16,112 nucleotides of DNA from an uncultured Bacilli bacterium (GTDB taxonomy: Bacteria; Bacillota_I; Bacilli_A; RF39; UBA660): the NCBI GenBank assembly GCA_944332375.1, contig CALVJU010000135.1, forward strand, positions 1-16,112. The letters are read 5' to 3'. The notes beneath the pieces were generated by a model that worked only from the letters and a program-made list of their open reading frames with translations, made no database searches and was not told where the DNA came from. Shown here one piece after another: positions 7,708-14,407 of the stretch (position 1 is the first letter of the stretch; the number at the start of each line of letters is the position of its first letter). The position numbers and the translations under genes were made by a program.

Positions 7708-8457
7708 ACAGATGGGACTTATAAAATCATCAGAGATGAAGCATTACCTGAGACAATAGCATTTGACGAATTCGGCTATCGAAGTTATGAGAATAATACT
7801 TATTGTATTGATTTGGAAAGTGGCGGAGGCTGTGGTGTATATGGAAAAGTAAACGGAACATATACTAGACCAGATGGAATATATAGTGGAACCGTAACAG
7901 AAGATTCTAGTATTGCTGATTATTTAAATGGAGAATATTATAATGGATTGACTACAATTGCAAGGACCCAAATACAACAACACAACTTTAATATTGGCCC
8001 AGTCGAATATTATGGAATTACTGGAAATGATACTCTAAGTAAAAACACTGCAGGAGAGAAGTTGGCTACATGGACTGGAAATATTGGACTTGCAAGTGTC
8101 AGTGATGCATTAAAAGCCAGTACAAATCCAGCATGTACATCAGTGACTGACCAATATAATCAACTAATGGATAGTGGAACAAGTACGTGTGATTCTAATT
8201 ATTTTGCAGATACAGATTTAACTTTTTGGACGATGAATAGCTATGTGGCTGAAATAGACGTTCAAACAAGGGGACTTGCAGGACCAAGTGTTACAGATTC
8301 TGCTTGGGTATTTGCCAGTAGGAATTATATGGTCGGGTTAGATGGATCTCCATCTTTAACCGGGGAACATAGTACTCGTCCAGTCCTCTTTCTTAAGGCT
8401 TCTATCCAATTCACAAGTGGAAATGGAAGCAAATCCCAACCGTTTATTTTATCATAG
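7708..8457 (+). pseudogene. C-terminal part of the same surface protein, beyond the in-frame TAG
   Basis: The same reading frame continues without any stop for 249 codons, from TDGTYKIIRDEALPE to the natural TAG at 8455-8457. The join ELWRIIAK-x-TDGTYKIIRDE is what one expects inside a single domain of this surface protein type (a WRI strand followed by a DGTYKI strand). The part has four Cys in two spaced groups (YCIDLESGGGCG; NPACTS and STCDSNYF) and ends with WVFASRNYMVG and STRPVLFLKASIQFTSGNG, an ending typical of repeated exported proteins in gut Firmicutes. A TTG at 7813 could in theory restart translation, but no ribosome site is visible. It is either lost by nonsense mutation or made by readthrough; the lack of further decay means the change is recent or tolerated. 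Confidence 0.7.
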
Positions 8458-8480
8458 AGCTAGAGTTATTCTAGCTTTTT
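8458..8480 (+). terminator. Terminator after the surface protein gene
   Basis: A perfect 7-bp stem, 8458-8464 (agctaga) with 8470-8476, around a 5-base loop, then a run of five T (8476-8480). It starts right after the stop codon at 8455-8457. Confidence 0.85.
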
Positions 8481-8539
8481 ATTTGTTAGAATAAGTCTAT
8501 TGATAAGCTCTTTGGATTATCGTGAATATTAATCATAGA

Positions 8540-8618
8540 TTTACAAAAGTGTGAGAAAATTATTAAAAATCTTTACAAAAGTGTGATTATCTTGCATATA
8601 TTTTCTTCAAAAACGTGA
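8540..8618 (+). repeat. Three direct repeats at exact 32-bp spacing, probable operator array
   Basis: TTTACAAAAGTGTGA occurs perfectly at 8540-8554 and 8572-8586. A third copy at 8604-8618 (TCTTCAAAAACGTGA) matches 11 of 15, keeping CAAAA and GTGA. The shared C is at 8544, 8576 and 8608, so the period is exactly 32 bp, about three helical turns, placing all copies on one DNA face. The third copy abuts the -10 box at 8619. No known regulator is recognised; control of the ATPase gene, perhaps by its own product, is inference. Confidence 0.75.
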
Positions 8619-8624
8619 TATAAT
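8616..8624 (+). promoter_or_regulatory. Extended -10 promoter of the AAA/DUF4143 gene
   Basis: TGA followed by TATAAT (8619-8624) is a consensus extended -10. The -35 is poor: TTGCAT at 8592-8597 is 21 bases away. A weak -35 and a repeat adjoining the -10 fit a tightly repressed or activator-dependent promoter. The ribosome site gaaggaga follows at 8631-8638. Confidence 0.6.
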
Positions 8625-8642
8625 GTTATTGAAGGAGATGAT

Positions 8643-9950
8643 ATGATGCAAAGATTTGTTACTGAAAAACTTATTGCATGGAAGAATAGTAAGGATAGAA
8701 AACCTTTGATTTTAAGGGGAGCAAGACAAGTTGGCAAGACATATATATTAAAAGAATTTGGTGCAAAGCATTATGATAATGTTGCATATTTTAACTTTGA
8801 TCATGATGATGGATTAGCAGAATTATTTTTAAACACGAAAGATCCTAAAAGAATTATAGAACAATTGTCTTTAGCAAATGGTAAAAAAATAAACCCTGAT
8901 ACAACATTAATTATCTTTGATGAAATCCAAGAATGTTCTAATGCATTAAACTCATTAAAATATTTCTGTGAAGAAGCTGGCGAATATCATGTTGCTTGTG
9001 CTGGGTCACTTCTTGGAATAAGACTTTCAAAGACATCTTTTCCTGTTGGTAAGGTAGATTTCTTAAATTTATACCCAATGACTTTTAGTGAATTTTTAAT
9101 TGCTGATGATTCTGAAAATTTAGTTGAAGTTATGAGACAAACGAAAGAGGTAAGTGAAATTCCTAAATTGTTTGAAGATAGATTAATAGAAAAATTAAAA
9201 ATTTATTATATAATTGGTGGAATGCCTGAGGCAGTATACAGTTGGATTAATGATAAGGACATAGAAAAAGTAAATAAAATTCAAAAAAATATATTAGATT
9301 CTTATGAAAATGATTTTTACAAACATACAGATGCTAATGAAGCAAATAAGATATCATTAATATGGAATGGAATACCATCACAGTTAGCAAGAGAAAATAA
9401 AAAATTTGTATATCAAGTAGTGAAAGAAGGAGCTCGTGCTAGAGAATATGAAGGAGCACTAAATTGGTTGAACGATGCGAATTTAATATCTAAATGTTAT
9501 TTAGTAACAAAATGTGCTTTTCCTTTAAAAGCATATAATGATTTGTCTTCTTTTAAAATTTATATGAATGACATAGGTCTTTTAAGAAGAATGGCTAATT
9601 TAGATAGTAGAATTATATTAGATGGTAATAGATTATTTGAAGAATTTAAAGGTTCGTTTACAGAAAATTATGTTGCCAATACATTAAATTATTTACTAGA
9701 TGAATCGCCTAACTATTATACTTTTGATAGAAATGAAATAGATTTTGTAATACAAAGAAATAATAAAATAATTCCTATAGAAGTAAAATCGGATAAGAGT
9801 ACGAATCATAATAGTTTAACAAAATATAATTCTAAAAATGATAATGAAATTTCATTTAGATTCTCATTAAATAATTTAAGTAAGGATGGTAAAATAGTTA
9901 ATATTCCACTTTATTTTATAGAGTATATTAATGAATTAAATTTAGATTAA
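8643..9950 (+). CDS. AAA ATPase with C-terminal DUF4143 (AAA_14 family)
   Basis: A 435-residue P-loop ATPase. Walker A is GARQVGKT at residues 26-33, Walker B is LIIFDEIQE with D93/E94, and CAGSLLGI is the sensor-1 region. The C-terminal DUF4143 part contains EIDFVIQRNN (D367) and PIEVKS (E380, K382), the D...ExK pattern of PD-(D/E)xK nuclease-like folds. Members are common accessory genes of unclear function in bacteria and archaea. ATG 8643 and 8646 are both possible; aggag ends at 8637, so the second may be preferred. It is monocistronic-looking: terminator upstream, own repeat-controlled promoter, no tight partner downstream. Its coding is richer in A/T (many ATA, TTA, AAT) than the core genes to the left, which suggests transfer. 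Confidence 0.92.
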   Translation: MMQRFVTEKLIAWKNSKDRKPLILRGARQVGKTYILKEFGAKHYDNVAYFNFDHDDGLAELFLNTKDPKRIIEQLSLANGKKINPDTTLIIFDEIQECSNALNSLKYFCEEAGEYHVACAGSLLGIRLSKTSFPVGKVDFLNLYPMTFSEFLIADDSENLVEVMRQTKEVSEIPKLFEDRLIEKLKIYYIIGGMPEAVYSWINDKDIEKVNKIQKNILDSYENDFYKHTDANEANKISLIWNGIPSQLARENKKFVYQVVKEGARAREYEGALNWLNDANLISKCYLVTKCAFPLKAYNDLSSFKIYMNDIGLLRRMANLDSRIILDGNRLFEEFKGSFTENYVANTLNYLLDESPNYYTFDRNEIDFVIQRNNKIIPIEVKSDKSTNHNSLTKYNSKNDNEISFRFSLNNLSKDGKIVNIPLYFIEYINELNLD

Positions 9951-9973
9951 GGGAATAGGAAAAGGGAAATGAT

Positions 9974-10036
9974 ATGGATAAATTTTTAGATCAAGTTGAT
10001 GCATTTGATCATGGAATATGTTATGATATATTTTAA
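9974..10036 (+). CDS. Possible 20-residue small ORF or gene remnant
   Basis: ATG 9974 follows a purine-rich aaagggaaa and encodes MDKFLDQVDAFDHGICYDIF before TAA. Twenty residues is too short to assign; it may be the surviving start of a lost gene. It overlaps a promoter candidate for the next operon, which lowers its credibility. Confidence 0.2.
   Translation: MDKFLDQVDAFDHGICYDIF
10005..10032 (+). promoter_or_regulatory. Promoter candidate for the pRiA4b-like operon
   Basis: TTGATC (10005-10010), a 16-base spacer and TATATT (10027-10032) preceded by TGA (extended -10). Placed 25 bases before ATG 10057, leaving room for the gagggag ribosome site. Confidence 0.4.
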
Positions 10037-10056
10037 TTAATGAGGGAGAAAAAAAT

Positions 10057-10662
10057 ATGACAAAGGTATTAACATTTAAAGTGGAAATTGAGGGGTTAGA
10101 AGATAAGATATGGAGAAAAATCGAGATTACTGATAGAAGAACAGTAGCAGATCTTGCGTACACTATTCTCGCAACATTTGAATCACTTGCATATCATTTG
10201 TACGATATATATTATCATGATCAGGTATATGATTGTTGGATAGCTATAGAAGATGATCATAGTGGTATTCCTAAAATAAATGCGACGATTACTCAATTAA
10301 GTAATTTGAAATTAGAAGAAAATGATACTCTTGAAATGGAATATGATTATGGTTCAACTACAACTTTTAAAATAACTTATTTAGGAGATTCTGAGTTCAA
10401 AAGGGGAAATGGCATGCATTATCCATATATTATTGATGGTGCAGGTTCTGGAATGATTGATGACATTACCAGTAATCAATTAAAAAAGGTAGTTGAAAAT
10501 ATTGATAAAGCAGGAAAATCAAATTACAGTGTTTGGTGTATGGATGGTAGACGTAGTAAAATTTATGATTATAGAAATTTTAATTTAAAAAAGAATAATT
10601 TGCAGGTAAGAAGATATTTCTCAAAAATTAAAAATGGATATGAAATGGGTGAAGAAGAATGA
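10057..10662 (+). CDS. pRiA4b ORF-3-like family protein (first copy)
   Basis: A 201-residue soluble protein of the plasmid pRiA4b ORF-3-like family (also labelled IS1096 passenger TnpR-like), whose biochemical role is not known. The family pattern is visible: an N-terminal strand and WRKIEI, then VADLAYTILATFES with AYHLYDI, and the hallmark EYDYGSTTTFKITYLGD near residues 110-126, followed by the G-rich DGAGSGMIDD. Compared with the second copy it lacks the EDCGG signature at that place and has a longer tail (residues about 150-201) rich in Lys and aromatic residues. A gagggag ribosome site precedes ATG 10057. Its TGA stop overlaps the next start (ATGA at 10659), so the two are translationally coupled. 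That TGA stop also supports the standard code. Confidence 0.8.
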   Translation: MTKVLTFKVEIEGLEDKIWRKIEITDRRTVADLAYTILATFESLAYHLYDIYYHDQVYDCWIAIEDDHSGIPKINATITQLSNLKLEENDTLEMEYDYGSTTTFKITYLGDSEFKRGNGMHYPYIIDGAGSGMIDDITSNQLKKVVENIDKAGKSNYSVWCMDGRRSKIYDYRNFNLKKNNLQVRRYFSKIKNGYEMGEEE

Positions 10663-11186
10663 AATTATTAATATGGGGAGTATCTAATGTTGGGAAAACT
10701 ACAATAGGTAAGGAATTAGCAAAACGATTAAATTGTAAATTTTATGATATTGATGACGAAATAGTTAATGTATATGGAAGCATAGATAACTTTCAAGAGA
10801 TTTTTCCAAATGATTATGACAGATTTGATGAGAAAGAAGAAATTATGATAGATATTATTAACAAAGAAAACGGTAATTTTATAATGGCTGTCTCTCCTAT
10901 ATTCTCTGCGCCTGTTATTGAGAATATATTGTTTACTAATACTATATCCATTGAAATAATTGATACTCCGGAAGCTATTTATGATAGATTAATTTTTGAA
11001 GGGGTAGATGCTTCGGATTATAAAGAAAAAAACAAAGAACACTATATGAGGGAAATTAGATGGGATCAAACCGCTAGTTATAATTTGTTTAAAAATATTC
11101 CTAAGGTTAATATTAATAATCATGGTATAAATGAGTCAGTAGATATTGTTTACAAATATTTAAATGATAATAATTATTTAAAGTAA
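10659..11186 (+). CDS. Shikimate-kinase-like P-loop protein
   Basis: A 175-residue P-loop NTPase. Walker A is GVSNVGKTT at residues 7-15. It is followed by the shikimate-kinase-like region KFYDIDDEI and GSIDNFQEIFPNDYDRFDEKE, equivalent to DxD...GxSIxEIF...FRxxE. The family's Gly-rich shikimate-binding loop is not seen (MAVSPIFSAP stands there) and the FR of FRxxE reads RFDEKE, so it is unlikely to be a true AroK and its substrate is unknown. It overlaps the preceding pRiA4b-like gene by ATGA and is followed after 13 bases by another pRiA4b-like gene, which points to a joint function with them, perhaps a small-molecule or nucleotide kinase. No aromatic-biosynthesis gene is nearby. Confidence 0.75.
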   Translation: MKLLIWGVSNVGKTTIGKELAKRLNCKFYDIDDEIVNVYGSIDNFQEIFPNDYDRFDEKEEIMIDIINKENGNFIMAVSPIFSAPVIENILFTNTISIEIIDTPEAIYDRLIFEGVDASDYKEKNKEHYMREIRWDQTASYNLFKNIPKVNINNHGINESVDIVYKYLNDNNYLK

Positions 11187-11199
11187 GGGAGTAAAATGC

Positions 11200-11718
11200 A
11201 TGGTATATAATTATAGAATAAAAGTTACACTTAAAGGGTTTGAAAAACTAATAAAAAGGACATTTGTTATAAATGATAATGTTAAAATTAACGATTTTTG
11301 TAAAGTTGTTATAACAAGTATGAATGGTTATTTAGAACATTTATATACACTCAAATATAAAGATAAGTATTATATTTGTGATTATATGACGAAAAATGAT
11401 AATAATGAAATCAAAATGAATAGTCTCAGAATGAATAAACTTATGCTGAAAGAAAAAGATAAGTTAGAGTTAATATATGATTTTGGAGATAATTGGATAT
11501 TTAAAATAACAGTGGCTAAAGTTATAGTTGGGCATAATCAAAAAAATGTAGAACTTATCGATGGTATTGGAAAAGGCATAGAAGAAGATTGTGGCGGTGT
11601 TTGGAAATTAATAAATTTAATAAATGATAAAAATAATGTTTGGGATTATGACTATGATGATTTTGATGTAAATGAAGTAAATGATAAATTAGATAAGAAA
11701 TACAATACGAGAAAGTAG
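11200..11718 (+). CDS. pRiA4b ORF-3-like family protein (second copy)
   Basis: A 172-residue protein with the full family signature: RIKVTLKGFEKLIKRTF at the N-terminus, a middle FCKVVITSMNGYLEHLYTL helix, then ELIYDFGDNWIFKITVAK (residues about 93-110), and IDGIGKGIEEDCGGVW, the typical G-x-G...EDCGG loop. It ends with acidic DYDYDDFDVNEVND, also common in the family. The ribosome site aaggga lies 9 bases before ATG 11200. It is the third gene of a compact operon, and it is more canonical than the first copy, so the pair is not a fresh duplication. The operon has no clear terminator before 11913. Function of the family is unknown. Confidence 0.85.
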   Translation: MVYNYRIKVTLKGFEKLIKRTFVINDNVKINDFCKVVITSMNGYLEHLYTLKYKDKYYICDYMTKNDNNEIKMNSLRMNKLMLKEKDKLELIYDFGDNWIFKITVAKVIVGHNQKNVELIDGIGKGIEEDCGGVWKLINLINDKNNVWDYDYDDFDVNEVNDKLDKKYNTRK

Positions 11719-11842
11719 TAAAAACTTTTTGAGTACAATGAATATAAATGTAGAAACTTATGTATGAATAATTAAAACAAGTAGAAGAATTAAAGTTAAA
11801 ATTGGATCATTTATAGTCGGACTAACTCATAGTAGCAAAGAA

Positions 11843-11934
11843 GCGATATTATCGCACACGGTTTTGTGAGGGGTATTGAGGTAAGCCTTTTACTGAGAAG
11901 AAAGGAAGGTGGAGTCGAGACGTGACTACTCGAC
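11843..11934 (+). mobile_element. Possible group II intron 3'-end remnant
   Basis: cgcacacggttttgtgaggg at 11853-11872 resembles the 3' half of intron domain V and the following linker (often ACGGTTCTGTGAG). ctactcgac at 11926-11934 matches a frequent group II intron 3' end. The 5' half of domain V is not complete (only a gcgat/atcgc stem at 11843-11855) and no reverse transcriptase frame is present, so at most this is a degraded end. Confidence 0.3.
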
Positions 11935-11942
11935 TGATTTTT
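11902..11942 (+). promoter_or_regulatory. Shine-Dalgarno, hairpin and T run before the metallophosphoesterase start
   Basis: ggaaggtgg (11904-11912) is the only good ribosome site but lies 31 bases from ATG 11944. Between them is a 7-bp perfect hairpin, 11913-11919 (agtcgag) with 11929-11935, loop 9. When folded, the gap from Shine-Dalgarno to ATG shrinks to 8 unpaired bases. The hairpin is also followed by five T (11938-11942), so it could alternatively be a terminator for the upstream operon. Confidence 0.5.
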
Positions 11943-11943
11943 C

Positions 11944-12636
11944 ATGATATATATAACTGGTGATAAACATGGTGACTTTAGAGAAATATTTTATTTTTGC
12001 TATGAAAATAGAACAACATTAGATGATATTATGATCATTTTAGGAGATGCTGGAATAAATTATTATGCAAATGAGAAAGATTATATATTAAAAAATAGTT
12101 TATTACAATATCCAATAACATTTTTTTGTATCCATGGAAATCATGAAGAGAGACCAGAAAATATAAAAACATATAAAACGAAAAGATTTCACGATGGTGT
12201 AGTTTATTATGAAGAAGATTATCCAAATGTTTTATTTGCAAAAGATGGAGAAATATATAATTTTAATAATCATAAAGTTCTTGTAATTGGTGGAGCCTAT
12301 AGCGTAGATAAATATTTTAGATTAGATCGTGGTTATAATTGGTATGAAAGTGAACAGCCAAACGAAGAAACAAAAAATAAAGTAGTGAGTGTTTTAAAAG
12401 ATTTAAATAATGAGGTTGACATTATTTTATCACATACTTGTCCTTATAAATATTTACCAAGAGAAATGTTTTTAGAGGGAATAGATCAATCAACAGTTGA
12501 TAATTCGACAGAACATTTTTTAGATGAAATAGAAAAATCAACAGATTATAATTTATGGTATTGTGGTCATTATCATACTGATAAAGAGATAGATAAAATA
12601 ATATTTATGTTTCATAAAATTGAAGAGTTCAAATAA
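11944..12636 (+). CDS. Calcineurin-like metallophosphoesterase
   Basis: A 230-residue cytosolic phosphoesterase with every metal-binding motif in order: GDKHGD (D7, H9), GDAG (D35), GNHE (N66, H67), LSHTCP (H164) and GHYH (H209, H211). Such enzymes hydrolyse phosphomono- or diesters; the substrate cannot be read from the sequence. The start must be ATG 11944 or very close because the first motif begins at residue 6, yet no ribosome site lies in the normal place: the nearest is beyond a hairpin. The gene is very AT-rich, as are the three genes before it, and it is probably part of the same acquired block. No terminator is evident directly after TAA. Confidence 0.88.
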   Translation: MIYITGDKHGDFREIFYFCYENRTTLDDIMIILGDAGINYYANEKDYILKNSLLQYPITFFCIHGNHEERPENIKTYKTKRFHDGVVYYEEDYPNVLFAKDGEIYNFNNHKVLVIGGAYSVDKYFRLDRGYNWYESEQPNEETKNKVVSVLKDLNNEVDIILSHTCPYKYLPREMFLEGIDQSTVDNSTEHFLDEIEKSTDYNLWYCGHYHTDKEIDKIIFMFHKIEEFK

Positions 12637-12984
12637 TTATATAGTTGTTGGCGCACGGATGAGGTTTTAAAAGGCATTATTTATAAGAACTTTGAAATTT
12701 AGTGGTGTAGTCCCATATCCTGTTGTAGTATCATTTTTAACTTTTTTATGAAATTATAGGAATTATATATGATTTTAGGTTATAATTAAATTAGATAGTT
12801 TATAGAAAATTATTCAGGAAGCGAAGAAATCAAAACATAACAAATAAGAAATTCAACTGCAGAATCTTTAATTTTTCCAACAGAGAGAAAAATTAGAACA
12901 TCTCCAGAAAAATCAACTGTCTTTTTATGATGGAAATATTTCTATTTCGATTGATGATATTACTTATCACTTTTAAATGATAAT
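12637..12984. other. Gap with decayed coding traces
   Basis: No intact gene is visible. On the plus strand the frame ending TAA at 12974-12976 reads like the end of a helical protein (QQREKLEHLQKNQLSFYDG) but is stopped at 12845 and 12869. On the minus strand a stretch of about 29 codons near 12665-12752 (KNDTTTGYGTTPLNFKVL) is open between stops. Both look like fragments of lost genes; neither can be assigned. Confidence 0.4.
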
Positions 12985-13016
12985 AAAAAATAGAGCATCA
13001 TAAACTCTATTTTTTT
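12985..13016. terminator. Bidirectional terminator at the end of the minus-strand genes
   Basis: Arms atagag (12990-12995) and ctctat (13005-13010) with a 9-base loop, extended by an A run at 12985-12989 and a T run at 13010-13016, so U-tracts follow in both directions. It overlaps the stop codon (13007-13009) of the minus-strand gene. Confidence 0.8.
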
Positions 13017-13372
13017 GTTTTGTTTTTTTCTTTTTCTAAGTATGCCTCTATACTATGTTCTAAATATAGTAATTTTATTCTCATAACCATTTTGTCCACC
13101 CTGAATTCTTCAGCTAAGATTGCGATACTTTCTTCTACATCAAATGAATGACCGTGATTGAGATAATGAATAAATTCATAAAAATCATCATTTGGAGAAA
13201 GTAGATATTCTTTCATAAAATCCACAAGGTAATTAGTACTGATTAATAAGTGCATAGCAAAGTTACATGATCTGATTTCCTTTTTTTCTTCCTCTATTAA
13301 TTCACGTTGAATTCTTCCCATATGGTAATCATACCAAACTTGTTCACTTTCCGTAGTCATTTGTTCCATCAT
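13007..13372 (-). CDS. Small protein resembling the C-terminal half of ImmA/IrrE
   Basis: A 121-residue protein that I place only tentatively. Residues about 32-95 (NFAMHLLISTNYLVDFMKEY then SIAILAEEFRVDKMVMRIKLLYLEH) resemble the pattern after the active site of ImmA/IrrE metallopeptidases: FAxxLLMP..., LAxxFxVSxxAMxIRLxxL. The HExxH zinc motif and N-terminal part are absent, so it would be non-catalytic, perhaps a regulator or a shortened relative. Start ATG 13372 has aaggaag 9 bases upstream. It has its own promoter overlapping the end of the gene before it and ends in a bidirectional terminator, so it looks expressed rather than decayed. A Lys-rich tail closes the protein. Confidence 0.6.
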   Translation of the reverse strand: MMEQMTTESEQVWYDYHMGRIQRELIEEEKKEIRSCNFAMHLLISTNYLVDFMKEYLLSPNDDFYEFIHYLNHGHSFDVEESIAILAEEFRVDKMVMRIKLLYLEHSIEAYLEKEKNKTKK

Positions 13373-13397
13373 GTGATTTCTTCCTTTCAGTATCCGT

Positions 13398-13427
13398 ATT
13401 ATAATATAAAATAATTTATAAAGTCAA
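13398..13427 (-). promoter_or_regulatory. SigmaA-like promoter of the ImmA/IrrE-like gene
   Basis: On the minus strand TTGACT (13427-13422) and TATAAT (13403-13398) with an 18-base spacer. The -35 overlaps the stop codon (13424-13426) of the uvsE frame, so the small gene can be expressed independently of it. Confidence 0.7.
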
Positions 13428-14375
13428 TGTTCTTCTAATTGAAAGGTACTAACATTGATAATTGGATAATCGATATAGAATTTTATTTGTCTCATGATTC
13501 GAAACAATGCCTCGTCCTTTGCTTTACATTCTAACATGATATCAATATCAGTAGCGAGAGGTTTTAATAAATCTAAGAATTCTATAAAAGAAAAGACATC
13601 TAAGTAGTCACTGTGATTACGAAATTCTTTTTTATTTTTCGGGGAGGAAAAGTGCATTTTAGAGGTTTGCTGTTTCCATGTTTTTATGATCCTGGGGAGG
13701 AGTGATTTTAAGTCTTCCTGATCATGATTACATTGATAATGATGGTAGTCGAGGACAAAGGGAATTTGTAATTCTTCGCAGAGTTCCAGGGTGTCTGTCA
13801 CAGTGAATGTTTTGTCATCGTTTTCTAGGTAGATACTTTGTTGTAAATATTGGGGAAGTTTTTGAAATTGGTGTTTAAATCGTGCGATGGATTGTTTTTT
13901 CCCAAATGAGTTACTTCCGATATGGAGAATCATGTGGGGTGTAACATTCATACATTGTAAGAGTTGATAGTGAAAGTGGAGAATGGCAATACTGTTTTGT
14001 ACGACTTCTTTTTTGGTACTATTTAAAACACAAAATTGATCGGGATGGGTATCTACTCTCATGTGGTGTTGCGAGAGAAAGCTTCCGATTTCTTGAAATT
14101 CTTTTTGATATGTTTTGGAAAAATCGAATGAGACTTCTTTTTTTGTGGCAAGTGGAATGAGGTTTTGACTGATGCGATAGAATGTAATATCGTTTTGTAG
14201 ATTGTAAGTGAGAACTTCTTTTAGTTTTTGAAAGTCAGAACGGATGACTTGATCGATTTTTTTTTCGTCCTTCTGTTGGGCCGAGTTTTGTATAATAGGT
14301 ATAAGTGACGGTACTGGAATAAGTGGAATTAGGAAGGGTTAGGGGAGCTCCTACGAAACCAAGTCGAATATACAT
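13424..14375 (-). pseudogene. uvsE: UV-damage endonuclease UvsE (UVDE), frameshifted in an A9 run
   Basis: UvsE nicks DNA 5' of UV photoproducts using a metal-bound TIM barrel. The large open part, 13424-14062, holds MRVDTHPDQFCVLNS, ILHIGSNSFGKK, IYLENDDKTFT (metal-binding Glu), VLDYHHYQ, KMHFSSPKN and DIMLECKAKD. The missing first strands are present upstream in two frames: MYIRLGFVGAPLTLP from ATG 14375 (gaggg ribosome site 7 bases upstream), then after a shift KKIDQVIRSDFQKLKEVLTY, continuing in frame into MRVDTHPDQ. The switch lies at nine A on the minus strand (plus T9 at 14257-14265); eight would restore a single frame of 316 residues, the usual length. ATG 14062 as a start would remove the first barrel strands. 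Real mutation, slippage-controlled gene or sequencing error are all possible. Stop is TGA. Confidence 0.85.
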
Positions 14376-14407
14376 AATATCACCCTCTTATATTATGAGA
14401 GAAAAAG

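Larger units (their letters stand above)
11719..11943. other. Gap with no intact gene
   Basis: The left half is AT-rich, holding only a short broken frame (LKQVEELKLKLDHL between stops at about 11767-11812). The right half, from about 11840, is distinctly more G-rich and structured; see the intron-like remnant and the hairpin before the metallophosphoesterase gene. Confidence 0.6.

Noticed and set aside
7813..8457. Separate gene starting at TTG 7813
   Set aside because: It is in the same frame as the gene stopped at 7705-7707, has no ribosome site, and cuts through a domain whose first strands lie before it.
6991..8457. Genome-wide reassignment of TAG to an amino acid
   Set aside because: TAG is the natural end of several genes here (both pepF, the M29 peptidase, the UPF0371 gene, the second pRiA4b-like gene), so a global recoding is not supported; only local readthrough remains possible.
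8540..8618. CRISPR array
   Set aside because: Only two perfect 15-base copies and one imperfect copy; the 17-base intervals are too short for spacers, no cas genes are present, and the array ends in a promoter.
13424..14062. uvsE as a complete gene starting at ATG 14062
   Set aside because: The first barrel strands, including the YRISQNLIPLAT region, are encoded upstream in the same frame without an in-frame start close to a ribosome site; the true start is 14375 in another frame.
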